Below are positions 43,319 through 53,000 of a stretch of 64,000 bases of DNA, piece after piece. A program made the position numbers and the translations under genes. Within the stretch, counting starts at the first letter, position 1. Every line of letters starts with the position of its first letter. Source of the stretch: Oceanihabitans gracilariae. Its GTDB lineage: Bacteria > Bacteroidota > Bacteroidia > Flavobacteriales > Flavobacteriaceae. The stretch covers positions 1 through 64,000 of the forward strand of contig NZ_JBHULM010000012.1 in NCBI RefSeq assembly GCF_042684485.1, in the 5' to 3' direction. The notes beneath the pieces are model-generated. The model did not search any database, was not told the origin of the DNA, and was given only the letters and a program-made list of their open reading frames with translations.

Positions 43319-43777
43319 ATGAAACGAGCACTTTTTCCGGGATCTTTTGACCCAATAACGCTAGGACACTATGATATTATAAAACGTGGTGTTAAACTTT
43401 TTGATGAAGTTATAGTAGCGATTGGAGTAAATTCTGAAAAAAAATATATGTTTTCTTTAGAAGACAGAAAACGCTTTTTAGAAGAAACTTTTAAAGACGA
43501 ACCTAAAGTAAAAGTGGTTACCTATAAAGGTTTAACTATAGATTTTTGTAAAGAAGTAAAAGCACAATTTATACTTCGTGGTTTACGTAATCCTGCAGAT
43601 TTTGAATTTGAAAAAGCTATTGCACATACCAACAGAAAATTATCTAAAATAGAAACCGTTTTTCTTTTAACTGCAGCAAGAACATCATACATAAGTTCTA
43701 GCATTGTTAGAGAAGTAATAAGAAACAATGGTGATTATACCGTTTTAGTTCCTGATAGCGTTAGAATTAAGCTATAA
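43319..43777 (+). CDS. coaD: Phosphopantetheine adenylyltransferase
   Basis: CoaD adds AMP to phosphopantetheine to give dephospho-CoA, the penultimate step of CoA synthesis. The 152-residue product has the HIGH-type nucleotidyltransferase motif PGSFDPITLGHYDII (residues 7-20), then LRGLRNPADFEFEKAIAHTNRKL and the ISSSIVREV motif, all diagnostic. Length is normal for the hexameric enzyme. The last 11 bases overlap the 3' end of the convergent hybrid kinase gene, so there is no terminator between them. Confidence 0.96.
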   Translation: MKRALFPGSFDPITLGHYDIIKRGVKLFDEVIVAIGVNSEKKYMFSLEDRKRFLEETFKDEPKVKVVTYKGLTIDFCKEVKAQFILRGLRNPADFEFEKAIAHTNRKLSKIETVFLLTAARTSYISSSIVREVIRNNGDYTVLVPDSVRIKL

Positions 43778-45944
43778 GCACTGTGTTTTTAGAGTAAATA
43801 GCTTCATGTAAGGTTGCTACAAATTCTGGCGTATTAAAAGGTTTTAATATATAGCCATTCATACCTTGTTGTTTTATTTTTTCTTCTACATCATCTATAG
43901 AAGCTGCTGTTAAAGCAACAATTGGTATTTCGGCATTAAATTCTCTTATAAGCTTAGTGGTTTCATAACCATCTAATTGCGGCATATGTAAATCCATTAA
44001 CACACAATCAAAAGATTCTTTTTTAATTAAATCTATAGCTTTTTGTCCAGAGTCTACCGTTGAAGAATTTATATTTAAATGGTCTACCACTTTTCTGGTT
44101 ACTAGTTGATTAATTTTATTATCATCGACTATTAAAACTCGTTTCGCTTCAATTTCTTTTAATTGCTTTATGTGTAAATTATCTAAACTACGAGTTTCTT
44201 CTGCTTTATTAAATTTTAAATCAAAATAGAACGTACTACCTTTTCCTTCTTCGCTTTCTATTTTTATTTCGCTTCCCATTGCTGTTAGTATCTCTTTTAC
44301 AATAGATAATCCAAGCCCTGTTCCTCTATACGATTTTTCAATTTTAGCATGTTCTTGATAGAAATTTTTAAATATTAGACTTTGTTTTTCCTTTGCTATA
44401 CCAAGACCTGTATCTTTTACTTCAAAATGAATTTTTACATCATTTTCATCCTCTTTAATCATTTTAGCAGTTACAGTAATAGTACCATCATTGGTAAATT
44501 TTGTAGCATTAGAAATTAAGTTAATAAAGATCTGCGTTAACTTTAAAGAATCTCCAACAAGCTCCTTAGGTATAGCATCATCATAATGTAAAGAAATCTC
44601 ATTATTACTTTCATTCAAGGCGAACTCAATACTATCAATAGTATTAGAAATAATACCTTTTAAACTAAATTTTGTTTGTTCAATTTTAATGGTTTCTGAA
44701 TCCATTTTATTGAGCTCTAAAATATTATTAATTAAAGACAACAATTGATTTCCAGAAAACTGTAGAGACTCTAGATATTCTTTATGTTGCACATTAAGAT
44801 CTTCTTTTTGCAATAGATTTGACAACTCAATAACAGCATATAAAGGGGTTCTCAGCTCATGGCTAATTTCGGAATAAAAATCACTTTTTACTCTAGATAA
44901 GTTTTCTGCAACATCACGAGCCACTTGTAATTGTTTATTCTTTTTTACAGTCCAATAAGTAGTTAAAATTAATAGCGCTATTAATATGCTAAGAAGCGCC
45001 ATAAATTGATTAGATTTTACTAATTGTGCCTCTTTAATGTTTTTTTCTTTTGTTAAATAACTAAGCTTCTCTTCGCTTTCTTTTACTTTATATCTTGCCT
45101 CTATAGTTTTAGCTAGAGACATATTATCTAAGGTATTAATAGAATCTTTAATTTCAATATACTTATCCATCATATTAAGAGCTTCCTTATAATTCTCATC
45201 CTCTTTATACAACTTTGTTTTTTTACTATATATCTCTTGAATAGAACGTAAATACTTTTGTTTACTAGCTAAATCTATTGCTTTTTGAAAATAAATTTCA
45301 GACTCGTCAAATCGTTTTAATTTATGATAAGCATAGGCATAACTTAAAAAAATCTGTACAAAAATGTGGTCTTTTTTTTCGTCTAAGCCAAGCTCTTTAG
45401 CAGATTGCATTGCTTTATCTAAATAACCTAAACCCTTTTCATAATCACTAGAATACTCTATTAAGTTTTTAGCTATATTAACATTTGGGTAGATTATATA
45501 TTTATGAGGCTTAGTAAGTCTTGAAACATCAATTGCTTGTTGGTAGGCTTTATTGGCATCTTCAATCATACCAAAATCATCATAAGTCACTCCAATATCA
45601 TTATATATTACAACAATACTTAGTGTGTCTTTTGCTTTTATAAAGTAATCGAGTGCTTTAAAAGAATATTCAAAAGCTTTGTCTTTGTCTTTTAATTCTG
45701 CATAAGAAAATGCTAGACCATTATGGGCTTTACCTATAAGCTTGTATCTTTTTGAACCTTCTAAATATTCTAGAGTTTTCTTAGTTAACTCAATAGCTTT
45801 ACCATACTCACTCTTATTATTTAAGTCATTTACACGTAAGAGCACTTCATTGATAGAATCTACTTCTTTATCTGATATATCTTGTGCTTGAAGTAATAAA
45901 GGCGTAGTTACAAAAAGTAATACTGCGAATAATACACGTTTCAT
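43767..45944 (-). CDS. TPR-containing hybrid histidine kinase
   Basis: The 725-residue protein has a signal peptide (residues 1-20), a periplasmic TPR array (about 30-280), a membrane helix (MALLSILIALLILTTYWTV, about 312-330), a coiled-coil linker, a HisKA domain with the phospho-acceptor His362 in EISHELRTPLYAVIEL, an HATPase with the G boxes (DTGLGIAKEKQSL and GTGLGLSIVKEIL), and a C-terminal receiver with Asp651 in VLMDLHMPQLDGYE. It lacks a DNA-binding output domain, so a separate response regulator or phosphotransfer protein is expected. The 3' end overlaps coaD. The ligand is unknown. Confidence 0.95.
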   Translation of the reverse strand: MKRVLFAVLLFVTTPLLLQAQDISDKEVDSINEVLLRVNDLNNKSEYGKAIELTKKTLEYLEGSKRYKLIGKAHNGLAFSYAELKDKDKAFEYSFKALDYFIKAKDTLSIVVIYNDIGVTYDDFGMIEDANKAYQQAIDVSRLTKPHKYIIYPNVNIAKNLIEYSSDYEKGLGYLDKAMQSAKELGLDEKKDHIFVQIFLSYAYAYHKLKRFDESEIYFQKAIDLASKQKYLRSIQEIYSKKTKLYKEDENYKEALNMMDKYIEIKDSINTLDNMSLAKTIEARYKVKESEEKLSYLTKEKNIKEAQLVKSNQFMALLSILIALLILTTYWTVKKNKQLQVARDVAENLSRVKSDFYSEISHELRTPLYAVIELSNLLQKEDLNVQHKEYLESLQFSGNQLLSLINNILELNKMDSETIKIEQTKFSLKGIISNTIDSIEFALNESNNEISLHYDDAIPKELVGDSLKLTQIFINLISNATKFTNDGTITVTAKMIKEDENDVKIHFEVKDTGLGIAKEKQSLIFKNFYQEHAKIEKSYRGTGLGLSIVKEILTAMGSEIKIESEEGKGSTFYFDLKFNKAEETRSLDNLHIKQLKEIEAKRVLIVDDNKINQLVTRKVVDHLNINSSTVDSGQKAIDLIKKESFDCVLMDLHMPQLDGYETTKLIREFNAEIPIVALTAASIDDVEEKIKQQGMNGYILKPFNTPEFVATLHEAIYSKNTVLIA

Positions 45945-46003
45945 AGGTTAAATTTATGGCATACAATATACTAAACCTATGAAACATAAGAATAAATTAA
46001 CAC

Positions 46004-46051
46004 AATAAAAACGTACTTTTTCGATAAAATTCGTATCGAATCGTTTTTATT
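46004..46051. terminator. Terminator of the SulP gene
   Basis: AATAAAAACG (from 46004) pairs with CGTTTTTATT (46042-46051). Inside, TTCGATA and TATCGAA also pair. The long nested stem lies at the 3' end of the SulP gene. Confidence 0.7.
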
Positions 46052-47711
46052 ATAATTTATATTCTGAAAGTGGTTTTGGAAAATCTTCAGGATTTGCTGC
46101 TAAATGATATCTTGGATCTTCTATATCTTCAACAATAACATCTCTAAATTTAGGGCTAGATTTATACAGCAACAACTTACAATCTTCGCTTAAATGTTTT
46201 AGTTTGATGCTTTTTCCTTCGGCTTCATATTTACCTACTAAATTAAAAATAGCTTCAATAGCAGAATGGTCACTAACACGAGACTCTACAAAATCTATTT
46301 CAACTTTTTCAGGATCATTTTTTACATCAAACTTATCATTAAAAGCTAAGATGCTTCCAAAGAAAAGAGGTCCCCAAATTTCGTATACTTTGGTACCATC
46401 TTCTTTAACACGTTTTCTTGCTCTAATTTTTTTAGCGTTTTCCCAAGCAAAAACTAATGCCGAAATTATTACACCAACAAAAACTGCAACAGCTAAATCT
46501 ACAAATACAGTTACTAAAGACACTGTAATAAGTACCACTGCATCAGACATTGGTATTTTCTTTAAAATTCTAAAACTAGACCATGCAAAGGTTTCAATAA
46601 CCATCATAAACATAACACCAACTAAGGCTGCAATTGGCACCATTTCTATTAATTTATCTGCAAATAAAATAAACGACAATAAAGTAACAGCCATCATGAT
46701 ACCAGACAATCTACCTCTTCCTCCTGCATTAATATTAATTACAGTTTGACCAATCATACCACAACCTCCTGTTCCTCCAAAAAGTCCGCTAACAATATTT
46801 CCAGCTCCTTGCGCAACACATTCTCTATTTCCGTTTCCTCTAGTTTCTGTTAACTCATCTACTAAATTCATGGTCATTAACGTTTCTATTAAACCAACCG
46901 AAGCTGCTAAAAATGCAGGTAGCGCAATAAACTTTAAGGTATCTAAGTTAAAAGGAAGTTTTTCCCAAAGCTCCATATTAGGTGTAGGAAATTCTCCTTT
47001 TAAGCCAGTTCCTCCTCCTTCAATAATATAAGAACCAACCGTAGAAACATCCATATTAAAACCAATAACAATAAGGCTAGTTACTAAAATAGCCGTTAAT
47101 GCTGCTGGTAATTTTTTAGTAATTTTTGGTAAACCCCAAATAATTCCCATAGTTAATAACACTAAACCAATCATAGTATATAACTCTGCTCCTTGCATAT
47201 ATGTGCTTATATACTCTTTTACTCCTGCTTCAGAAACTTGTAATGATTTATGCGAAAACATTTTTACCTGAGCCATAAAAATAACAATAGATAAACCGTT
47301 TACAAACCCCATCATTACAGGATGCGGAATTAAACGAACAAAGCGACCTAGTTTAAAAACACCTGCAAATATTTGAATAATTCCCATAAGCACCACACAG
47401 GCCATCAAATAGAAAAAACCCATATTTTCAATAGGTGTATCCATAAGCATTCCTTTGGTATGCCCATCTGCAATCATAGTCACAAAAATAACAGCAACTG
47501 CACCTGCAGCACCAGAAATTAAACCTGGTCTACCTCCAAAAATAGCAGTAATTAATCCTATAATAAATGCTCCTGACAATGCCATTAAAGGATCTATTTG
47601 CGCAACAAACGCAAACGCTACTACTTCTGGTATCATTGCTAGAGAAACTGTTATTCCTGCTAAAACGTCATCCTTTGCATTAGGAACTATTTTTCTTATA
47701 AACTCTGTCAT
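46050..47711 (-). CDS. SulP-family anion transporter with STAS domain
   Basis: The 553-residue product is a SulP transporter with about 12-14 membrane helices. The N-terminal signature is AGITVSLAMIPEVVAFAFVAQIDPLMAL (about residues 18-45), followed by GLISGAAGAVAVIFVT, the PAFLAASVGLIETLMTMNLVDELT segment and MFMMVIETFAWSSFRILKKIP. A C-terminal STAS domain (about 425-530, VEIDFVESRVSDHSAIEAI) replaces the usual phospho-Ser position with Asp-His-Ser. Substrates are typically sulfate, bicarbonate or other anions, not assignable here. The start overlaps no neighbour. The divergent M14 peptidase promoter lies 60 bases away. Confidence 0.95.
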   Translation of the reverse strand: MTEFIRKIVPNAKDDVLAGITVSLAMIPEVVAFAFVAQIDPLMALSGAFIIGLITAIFGGRPGLISGAAGAVAVIFVTMIADGHTKGMLMDTPIENMGFFYLMACVVLMGIIQIFAGVFKLGRFVRLIPHPVMMGFVNGLSIVIFMAQVKMFSHKSLQVSEAGVKEYISTYMQGAELYTMIGLVLLTMGIIWGLPKITKKLPAALTAILVTSLIVIGFNMDVSTVGSYIIEGGGTGLKGEFPTPNMELWEKLPFNLDTLKFIALPAFLAASVGLIETLMTMNLVDELTETRGNGNRECVAQGAGNIVSGLFGGTGGCGMIGQTVININAGGRGRLSGIMMAVTLLSFILFADKLIEMVPIAALVGVMFMMVIETFAWSSFRILKKIPMSDAVVLITVSLVTVFVDLAVAVFVGVIISALVFAWENAKKIRARKRVKEDGTKVYEIWGPLFFGSILAFNDKFDVKNDPEKVEIDFVESRVSDHSAIEAIFNLVGKYEAEGKSIKLKHLSEDCKLLLYKSSPKFRDVIVEDIEDPRYHLAANPEDFPKPLSEYKL

Positions 47712-47730
47712 GTCTTTGCTTTTGAAGCAG

Positions 47731-47760
47731 CAAAAGTACAGTTAATTAACAAAAACACAA
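47731..47760 (-). promoter_or_regulatory. Promoter of the SulP gene
   Basis: On the minus strand TTG (47760-47758) is followed after 19 bases by TACTTTTG (47738-47731). Transcription would begin about 20 bases before the ATG at 47711. The gap also holds the M14 peptidase promoter on the other strand. Confidence 0.65.
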
Positions 47761-47771
47761 GAGCATATTGC

Positions 47772-47779
47772 TATATTTG
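47772..47779 (+). promoter_or_regulatory. -7 box of the M14 peptidase gene
   Basis: TATATTTG is a consensus -7 box 30 bases before the ATG at 47810. An in-frame TTG at 47768 overlaps the box and would be unlikely as the start codon. Confidence 0.5.
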
Positions 47780-47809
47780 TCGCTTAACAACCTACTAAAA
47801 CGTTTGAAG

Positions 47810-49543
47810 ATGAAGAAAATATTTTTCTTATTCATTTTAATTACAGCTTGTAAAACCGAAAAAAGAGATTTAAATTTTGATTTCACTACTACTTTTGAAA
47901 AAAGCCAAGGTACCGAAACACCTACCTATCCTGAAGTAATAAACTATTACACAGAGCTGGCCAAAGCTTTTCCGGAAATTACTATAGAAGCTATAGGCGA
48001 AACAGATGCTGGCAAACCGTTACATATAGTTACATGGAATATTGAAAAGAATTTTAATTTTCAAGAAATAAGAAAAAACAAACAAATTTTATTCATCAAT
48101 AATGGTATACATCCAGGAGAATCTGATGGTATTGATGCAACCATGCTATTATTTAGAGATCTTGCTAACGGAAAAATAGAAGCACCACAAAACACTGTTT
48201 TAGTTACTATACCTGTTTATAATGTTGGCGGAAGTTTAAATAGAAACAGTACCACAAGAACCAACCAAAATGGTCCGAAAGAATATGGTTTTAGAGGAAA
48301 TGCTAGAAACTATGATTTAAACAGAGACTTTATTAAGAGTGATACCAAAAACGCAAAAACTTTTGCTAAAATATTTCATAAAGTACAGCCTGATGTTTTT
48401 ATAGACAATCATGTAAGCAATGGAGCCGATTACCAATACACATTAACCCATTTGTTTACCCAACATAACAAACTTGGTGGTGATTTAGGAAACTATTTAC
48501 ACACCATTATGATGCCTAATTTAGAAGAAAAACTTGCTGCTAAAAATTGGGATATTACTCCTTATGTAAATGTATTTAATACAGTTCCTGAAACTGGTTT
48601 TAGTCAATTTATGGATTCGCCAAGATATTCTACTGGTTACACAACGCTGTTTAATACGTTAGGAATGATGGTAGAAACGCACATGTTAAAACCATACAAA
48701 CAGCGTGTAGAAGGAACCTATGAGTTAATGAAAAGCATGCTTGAAATAACAGAAAAAGACGGTAAAAAAATAAAAGAGCTTCGTGCTAATTACAACAAAA
48801 AACTTTTAGCAAACAAAACCTACCCTTTAAATTGGCAAGTAGACACTACCAAAACTTCTACCTTAAATTTTAAAGGATTTGAAGGAGCAATGATACCTAG
48901 TAAAATCACAGGACAACAACGCTTAAAGTATGACACTACAAAACCTTTTACCAAAGAAATAAACTATTTAAATTACTTTAAACCTACAGATTCTGTAAGT
49001 ATACCTAGCGCTTATGTGATACCTAAAGGTTGGTGGAACGTAATTGAACGGTTAAAAGGAAATAATGTAGAAATGAAAACTTTAAAAAACGATACTGTTT
49101 TAGAAGTTTCAGCTTATACCATTGACAAATACGAAACTAGAAAGCAAGCCTATGAAGGCCATTATCCACATTATAATACTACGGTAAAATCTTCTTCTGA
49201 AAAAATCACTTTCCGAGAAGGAGACTTTATTATTAACACCAACCAGAGAGCACTTCGCTACTTATTAGAAACACTAGAACCACAAGCTCCAGATTCTTTT
49301 TTTAACTGGAATTTTTTCGATACTATTTTGCAACAAAAAGAACATTTTTCGCCTTATGTTTGGGAAGACAAAGCAAAAGCTCTTTTAGCACAAAACCCAA
49401 AACTGCAAATAGCATTTAACACCAAAAAATCTTTTAATAAAGATTTTGCAAATAATTGGTATGCACAATTAGATTGGCTACATAAACAAAGTGAAAACTA
49501 TGAAAAAGCACATTTACAATATCCTGTTTATCGTGTAGAATAA
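47810..49543 (+). CDS. M14-family metallopeptidase lipoprotein
   Basis: The 577-residue protein has a lipoprotein signal (lipobox ITAC, Cys at about 14). The M14 carboxypeptidase-type domain has the zinc motif HPGESDGID (His and Glu about residue 102-105), a GNARNYDLNRDF segment with substrate-binding Arg and Asn, and the third zinc ligand in DNHVSNGADYQYT (about 201). The catalytic Glu probably lies in MVETHMLKPYKQR. The C-terminal 200 residues are unassigned. It is likely an envelope-anchored peptidase for peptides or cell-wall fragments. The ATG at 47810 is chosen for its intact signal peptide. Confidence 0.9.
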   Translation: MKKIFFLFILITACKTEKRDLNFDFTTTFEKSQGTETPTYPEVINYYTELAKAFPEITIEAIGETDAGKPLHIVTWNIEKNFNFQEIRKNKQILFINNGIHPGESDGIDATMLLFRDLANGKIEAPQNTVLVTIPVYNVGGSLNRNSTTRTNQNGPKEYGFRGNARNYDLNRDFIKSDTKNAKTFAKIFHKVQPDVFIDNHVSNGADYQYTLTHLFTQHNKLGGDLGNYLHTIMMPNLEEKLAAKNWDITPYVNVFNTVPETGFSQFMDSPRYSTGYTTLFNTLGMMVETHMLKPYKQRVEGTYELMKSMLEITEKDGKKIKELRANYNKKLLANKTYPLNWQVDTTKTSTLNFKGFEGAMIPSKITGQQRLKYDTTKPFTKEINYLNYFKPTDSVSIPSAYVIPKGWWNVIERLKGNNVEMKTLKNDTVLEVSAYTIDKYETRKQAYEGHYPHYNTTVKSSSEKITFREGDFIINTNQRALRYLLETLEPQAPDSFFNWNFFDTILQQKEHFSPYVWEDKAKALLAQNPKLQIAFNTKKSFNKDFANNWYAQLDWLHKQSENYEKAHLQYPVYRVE

Positions 49544-49554
49544 TAACTAAAATA

Positions 49555-49590
49555 GAAAGAGCCGTTGTAAATAATAACAACGACTCTTTC
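49555..49590. terminator. Bidirectional terminator between the M14 and T9SS repeat genes
   Basis: GAAAGAGCCGTTGT (49555-49568) pairs with ACAACGACTCTTTC (49577-49590) with one C-A mismatch. It lies between two convergent genes. Confidence 0.85.
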
Positions 49591-49612
49591 AAAAGTAACT
49601 AAACAATTAAAC

Positions 49613-52600
49613 TTACTTATTGACTTGTATTTTTTTAACTACAGTTCTGTAATCTGATTGTAGTCGCATTAAATACATTCCGTTTTGTAAGGCACTAACA
49701 TTTAATTTTTCTTTTCCATCATTTGCGGTATTAATTGTTCCATTACTAATTTGTCTTCCACTCATATCTAATAAAGTATAATGCATTACTTCATTATCAA
49801 ACAAAACAATATCCATATTTAAATTATCCCTTACTGGATTTGGATACATTTTTATTTCTGTATTGTTTTCAATAAAATCCTTTTTAAAAGATTCAAAACT
49901 ATTGTACGTATTTACAAAGTTATTTACTGTTTTATCATCGCTCACTCCAGTTCTGTGGTAGTAATTAAAGAAATAACAAAACCATCTATTACTAATTACT
50001 AGATTTATTGCTCCATGTACATCAAGAGATGCACATATATTATTATCACTTATAATGTTTAACACATCAAAACCTGTAGTAGTTCCTGGCACAACAACAC
50101 TTAAATCTAAAGTATCTGGACGATACACTAAACTATGTATACGATAGAAACCAGAGTTTGTTACATCAAATTCAGGAGTAGCCGAAACACCTATAATAGT
50201 TAAAGAAAAAGCTTCGGTTAAAACAAATAACTGTTGGTACCCTTCTGGTATATTAGCTGCTTCATTTTGCATTGCGTTTATAGTTGCTTGACCAGAACTC
50301 AAACAACTTATTGGGCTACTACTATACATAGTACCAGATGACGCCAAACAAACATCCATTGCACTTACTACTATTGCTGCTCCTGCTACATCTAGAGATG
50401 CGCAAATCATTCCGCCTCCTTGAAGTAACAATCCGTTTACATCAAATCCTGTGGTTGTTCCTGGTACTACAATACTTAAATCTAAGGTTTCTGCATTGTA
50501 CACTAAAGTGTGAATGGTGTAGTTTCCTGCTGCTGTAACTTCAAAATTTGGTGTTGCTGCTACATTCTGAATTACTAATCCTTCTCCTTCGGTTAATACA
50601 TATAATGCTTCATAACCTTCTGGAATATTAGCATCGCCATTTACTGTGGCAGTAAGCATTGCTGCTCCATCTGCTAAGTAAACCATATCCATATCTGCGG
50701 TAAGTGTTCCTGCGGAAGCGTCACAACTCATTACTGCTATTGCTGCTCCTGCTACATCTAGAGATGCACAAATCATTCCGCCTCCTTGTAGTAACAATCC
50801 GTTTACATCAAATCCTGTGGTTGTTCCTGGTACTACAATACTTAAATCTAAAGTTTCTGCATTATACACTAAAGTGTGAATAGTGTAGTTTCCTGCTGCT
50901 GTAACTTCAAAATTTGGTGTTGCTGCTACATTCTGAATGACTAATCCTTCACCTGCAGTTAATACATATAATGCTTCATAACCTTGCGGAATATTAGCAT
51001 CGCCATTTGCTGTAGCTGAAAGCATTGCTGCTCCATCTGCTAAGTAAACCATATCCATGTCTGCGGTAAGTGTTCCTGCGGAAGCGTCACAACTCATTAC
51101 TGAAATTGCCGCTCCTGCTACATCTAAGGATGCGCAAATCATTCCGCCTCCTTGTAGTAACAATCCGTTTACATCAAATCCTGTGGTTGTTCCTGGTACT
51201 ACAATACTTAAATCTAAGGTTTCGACATTGTATACTAAAGTGTGAATGGTGTAGTTTCCTGCTGCTGTAACTTCAAAATTTGGTGTTGCTGCTACATTCT
51301 GAATGACTAATCCCTCGCCTTCGGTTAATACATATAATGCTTCATAACCTTGCGGAATAGTAGCATCGCCATTTGCTGTAGCTGAAAGCATTGCTGCTCC
51401 ATCTGCTAAGTAAACCATATCCATGTCTGCTGTAAGTGTTCCTGCGGAAGCATCACAACTCATTACTGCTATTGCTGCTCCTGCTACATCTAGAGATGCA
51501 CAAATCATTCCGCCTCCTTGTAGTAACAATCCGTTTACATCAAATCCTGTGGTTGTTCCTGGTACTACAATACTTAAATCTAAGGTTTCAGCGTTGTATA
51601 CTAAAGTGTGAATGGTGTAGTTTCCAGCTGCTGTAACTTCAAAACTTGGTGTTGCTCCTACATTCTGAATGACTAATCCTTCGCCTTCGGTTAATACATA
51701 TAATGTTTCATAACCTTGCGGAATAGTAGCATCGCCATTTGCTGTAGCTGAAAGCATTGCTGCTCCATCTGCTAAGTAAACCATATCCATATCTGCGGTA
51801 AGTGTTCCTGCGGAAGCATCACAACTCATTACTGCTATTGCTGCTCCTGCTACATCTAGAGATGCACAAATCATTCCGCCTCCTTGTAATAACAATCCGT
51901 TTACATCAAAACCGGTAGTTGTTCCTGGTACTACAATACTTAAATCTAAGGTTTCTGCGTTGTATACTAAAGTATGAATGGTGTAATTTCCAGCTGCTGC
52001 AACTTCAAAATTGGGTGTTGCTGCTACATTCTGAATTACTAATCCTTCGCCTTCGGTTAATACATATAATGCTTCATAACCTTCTGGAATATTAGCATCT
52101 CCATTTGCTGTAGCTGAAAGCATTGCTGCTCCATCTGCCAAGTAAACCATATCCATGTCTGCGGTAAGTGTTCCTGCGGAAGCATCACAACTCATTACTG
52201 CTATTGCTGCTCCTGCTACATCTAAGGATGCGCAAATCATTCCGCCTCCTTGTATTAAGTAAGCATTTACATCAAAACCAGTGGTACTACCTAAATTAAT
52301 AAGACCTAAGTTAGCAGTATCAGGATTGTATACTAAAGTATGAATAGTATAATTTCCTGGTTCTGTTACCTGAAATTCTGGAGTATGAGAACCAGCTAGC
52401 AGCAAGAGCTCTTCTCCTTGTGTTAATCCATAAATTACCATAAAATCGTCAGGCACAAACATATCTCCATTTGGCGTGGCCGAAATGGTTGCTGTACCAT
52501 CCATTATAGTTACAAGTTCATCATTTGCAGTAAGTGTTCCTGCATACGCTTCACAATTATTGGATTGTGAAAAAGAAGTTATAGAAAAAAATAATGTAAG

Positions 52601-52654
52601 TATGAAAAGTAGGTTTTGTAATCTGGAGTTCCTGTTGATTAGTTTTGCTTTCAT
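49613..52654 (-). CDS. T9SS-secreted protein with seven 122-residue repeats
   Basis: The 1013-residue protein has a signal peptide (about 1-29, ending SFSQ). Seven repeats of about 122 residues follow, with the pattern GTLTADMDMVYLADGAAML, GYEALYVLTEGEGLVI, GNYTIHTLVYN and GTTTGFDVN..GGGMICASLDV. The first and last repeats are diverged and the five central ones nearly identical. The last 80 residues are a type A T9SS sorting domain: YPNPVRDNLNMDIV, then SGRQISNGTI, NVSALQNGMYLMRLQ and KKIQVNK. It should be exported by SecYEG, then T9SS, and stay on the surface or be released. The function of the repeat is unknown. Confidence 0.9.
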   Translation of the reverse strand: MKAKLINRNSRLQNLLFILTLFFSITSFSQSNNCEAYAGTLTANDELVTIMDGTATISATPNGDMFVPDDFMVIYGLTQGEELLLLAGSHTPEFQVTEPGNYTIHTLVYNPDTANLGLINLGSTTGFDVNAYLIQGGGMICASLDVAGAAIAVMSCDASAGTLTADMDMVYLADGAAMLSATANGDANIPEGYEALYVLTEGEGLVIQNVAATPNFEVAAAGNYTIHTLVYNAETLDLSIVVPGTTTGFDVNGLLLQGGGMICASLDVAGAAIAVMSCDASAGTLTADMDMVYLADGAAMLSATANGDATIPQGYETLYVLTEGEGLVIQNVGATPSFEVTAAGNYTIHTLVYNAETLDLSIVVPGTTTGFDVNGLLLQGGGMICASLDVAGAAIAVMSCDASAGTLTADMDMVYLADGAAMLSATANGDATIPQGYEALYVLTEGEGLVIQNVAATPNFEVTAAGNYTIHTLVYNVETLDLSIVVPGTTTGFDVNGLLLQGGGMICASLDVAGAAISVMSCDASAGTLTADMDMVYLADGAAMLSATANGDANIPQGYEALYVLTAGEGLVIQNVAATPNFEVTAAGNYTIHTLVYNAETLDLSIVVPGTTTGFDVNGLLLQGGGMICASLDVAGAAIAVMSCDASAGTLTADMDMVYLADGAAMLTATVNGDANIPEGYEALYVLTEGEGLVIQNVAATPNFEVTAAGNYTIHTLVYNAETLDLSIVVPGTTTGFDVNGLLLQGGGMICASLDVAGAAIVVSAMDVCLASSGTMYSSSPISCLSSGQATINAMQNEAANIPEGYQQLFVLTEAFSLTIIGVSATPEFDVTNSGFYRIHSLVYRPDTLDLSVVVPGTTTGFDVLNIISDNNICASLDVHGAINLVISNRWFCYFFNYYHRTGVSDDKTVNNFVNTYNSFESFKKDFIENNTEIKMYPNPVRDNLNMDIVLFDNEVMHYTLLDMSGRQISNGTINTANDGKEKLNVSALQNGMYLMRLQSDYRTVVKKIQVNK
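50360..52189 (-). repeat. Five near-identical 366-base tandem repeats
   Basis: The landmark TGCGGAAGCG recurs at 50711 and 51077, 366 bases apart, and equivalent points (TGCGGAAGCA) lie further on at the same spacing to about 52180. Each unit encodes 122 residues. Changes between units are few and mostly synonymous or conservative (Glu/Gln, Asn/Thr). The adjacent outer repeats (about 49990-50359 and 52190-52560) are diverged. Confidence 0.93.
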
Positions 52655-53000
52655 AATTGTTTGTTTTTCTTATTACACTCAAAATTAAAGAATTAAAGAC
52701 CAGAAACAAAGTTTTTGTCTAACTTTTTTTAAAATCTTTTAGACAGAAATATCTTATAAAAAGCTATAATACACCAGTAAAAACAGGTGTTATTCCGTGT
52801 ATTTTTAAGGTAAAAAAAGTGTTACTTAGTGAAAAGCATTGTTGATTTTAGCTACAAAACCAAAGGAGTTTTAAAGATATGTATTACAGAAAAGACTGAT
52901 TTGTAAGAATTAACACATCGAGAAACATCTGTTTATTAGATAGGTTTTTAATGAAGAACATTAAAAAGATCATTTTCATCTTTAAAAAAAATATAATTAA
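52655..53000. other. 346-base intergenic region upstream of the T9SS repeat gene
   Basis: No open frame or strong hairpin was seen. It must contain the promoter of the minus-strand repeat gene. I found no consensus TAnnTTTG close to the start. The stretch near 52740-52900 is A/T-rich and unremarkable. Confidence 0.4.

Noticed and set aside
46204..46749. A 181-residue plus-strand frame within the SulP gene
   Set aside because: Antisense to transmembrane and STAS codons. A high Thr and Ile content is typical of such shadows.
50338..51636. Repeated small plus-strand frames across the T9SS repeat gene
   Set aside because: They recur with the 366-base unit and are antisense to a clear secreted protein.
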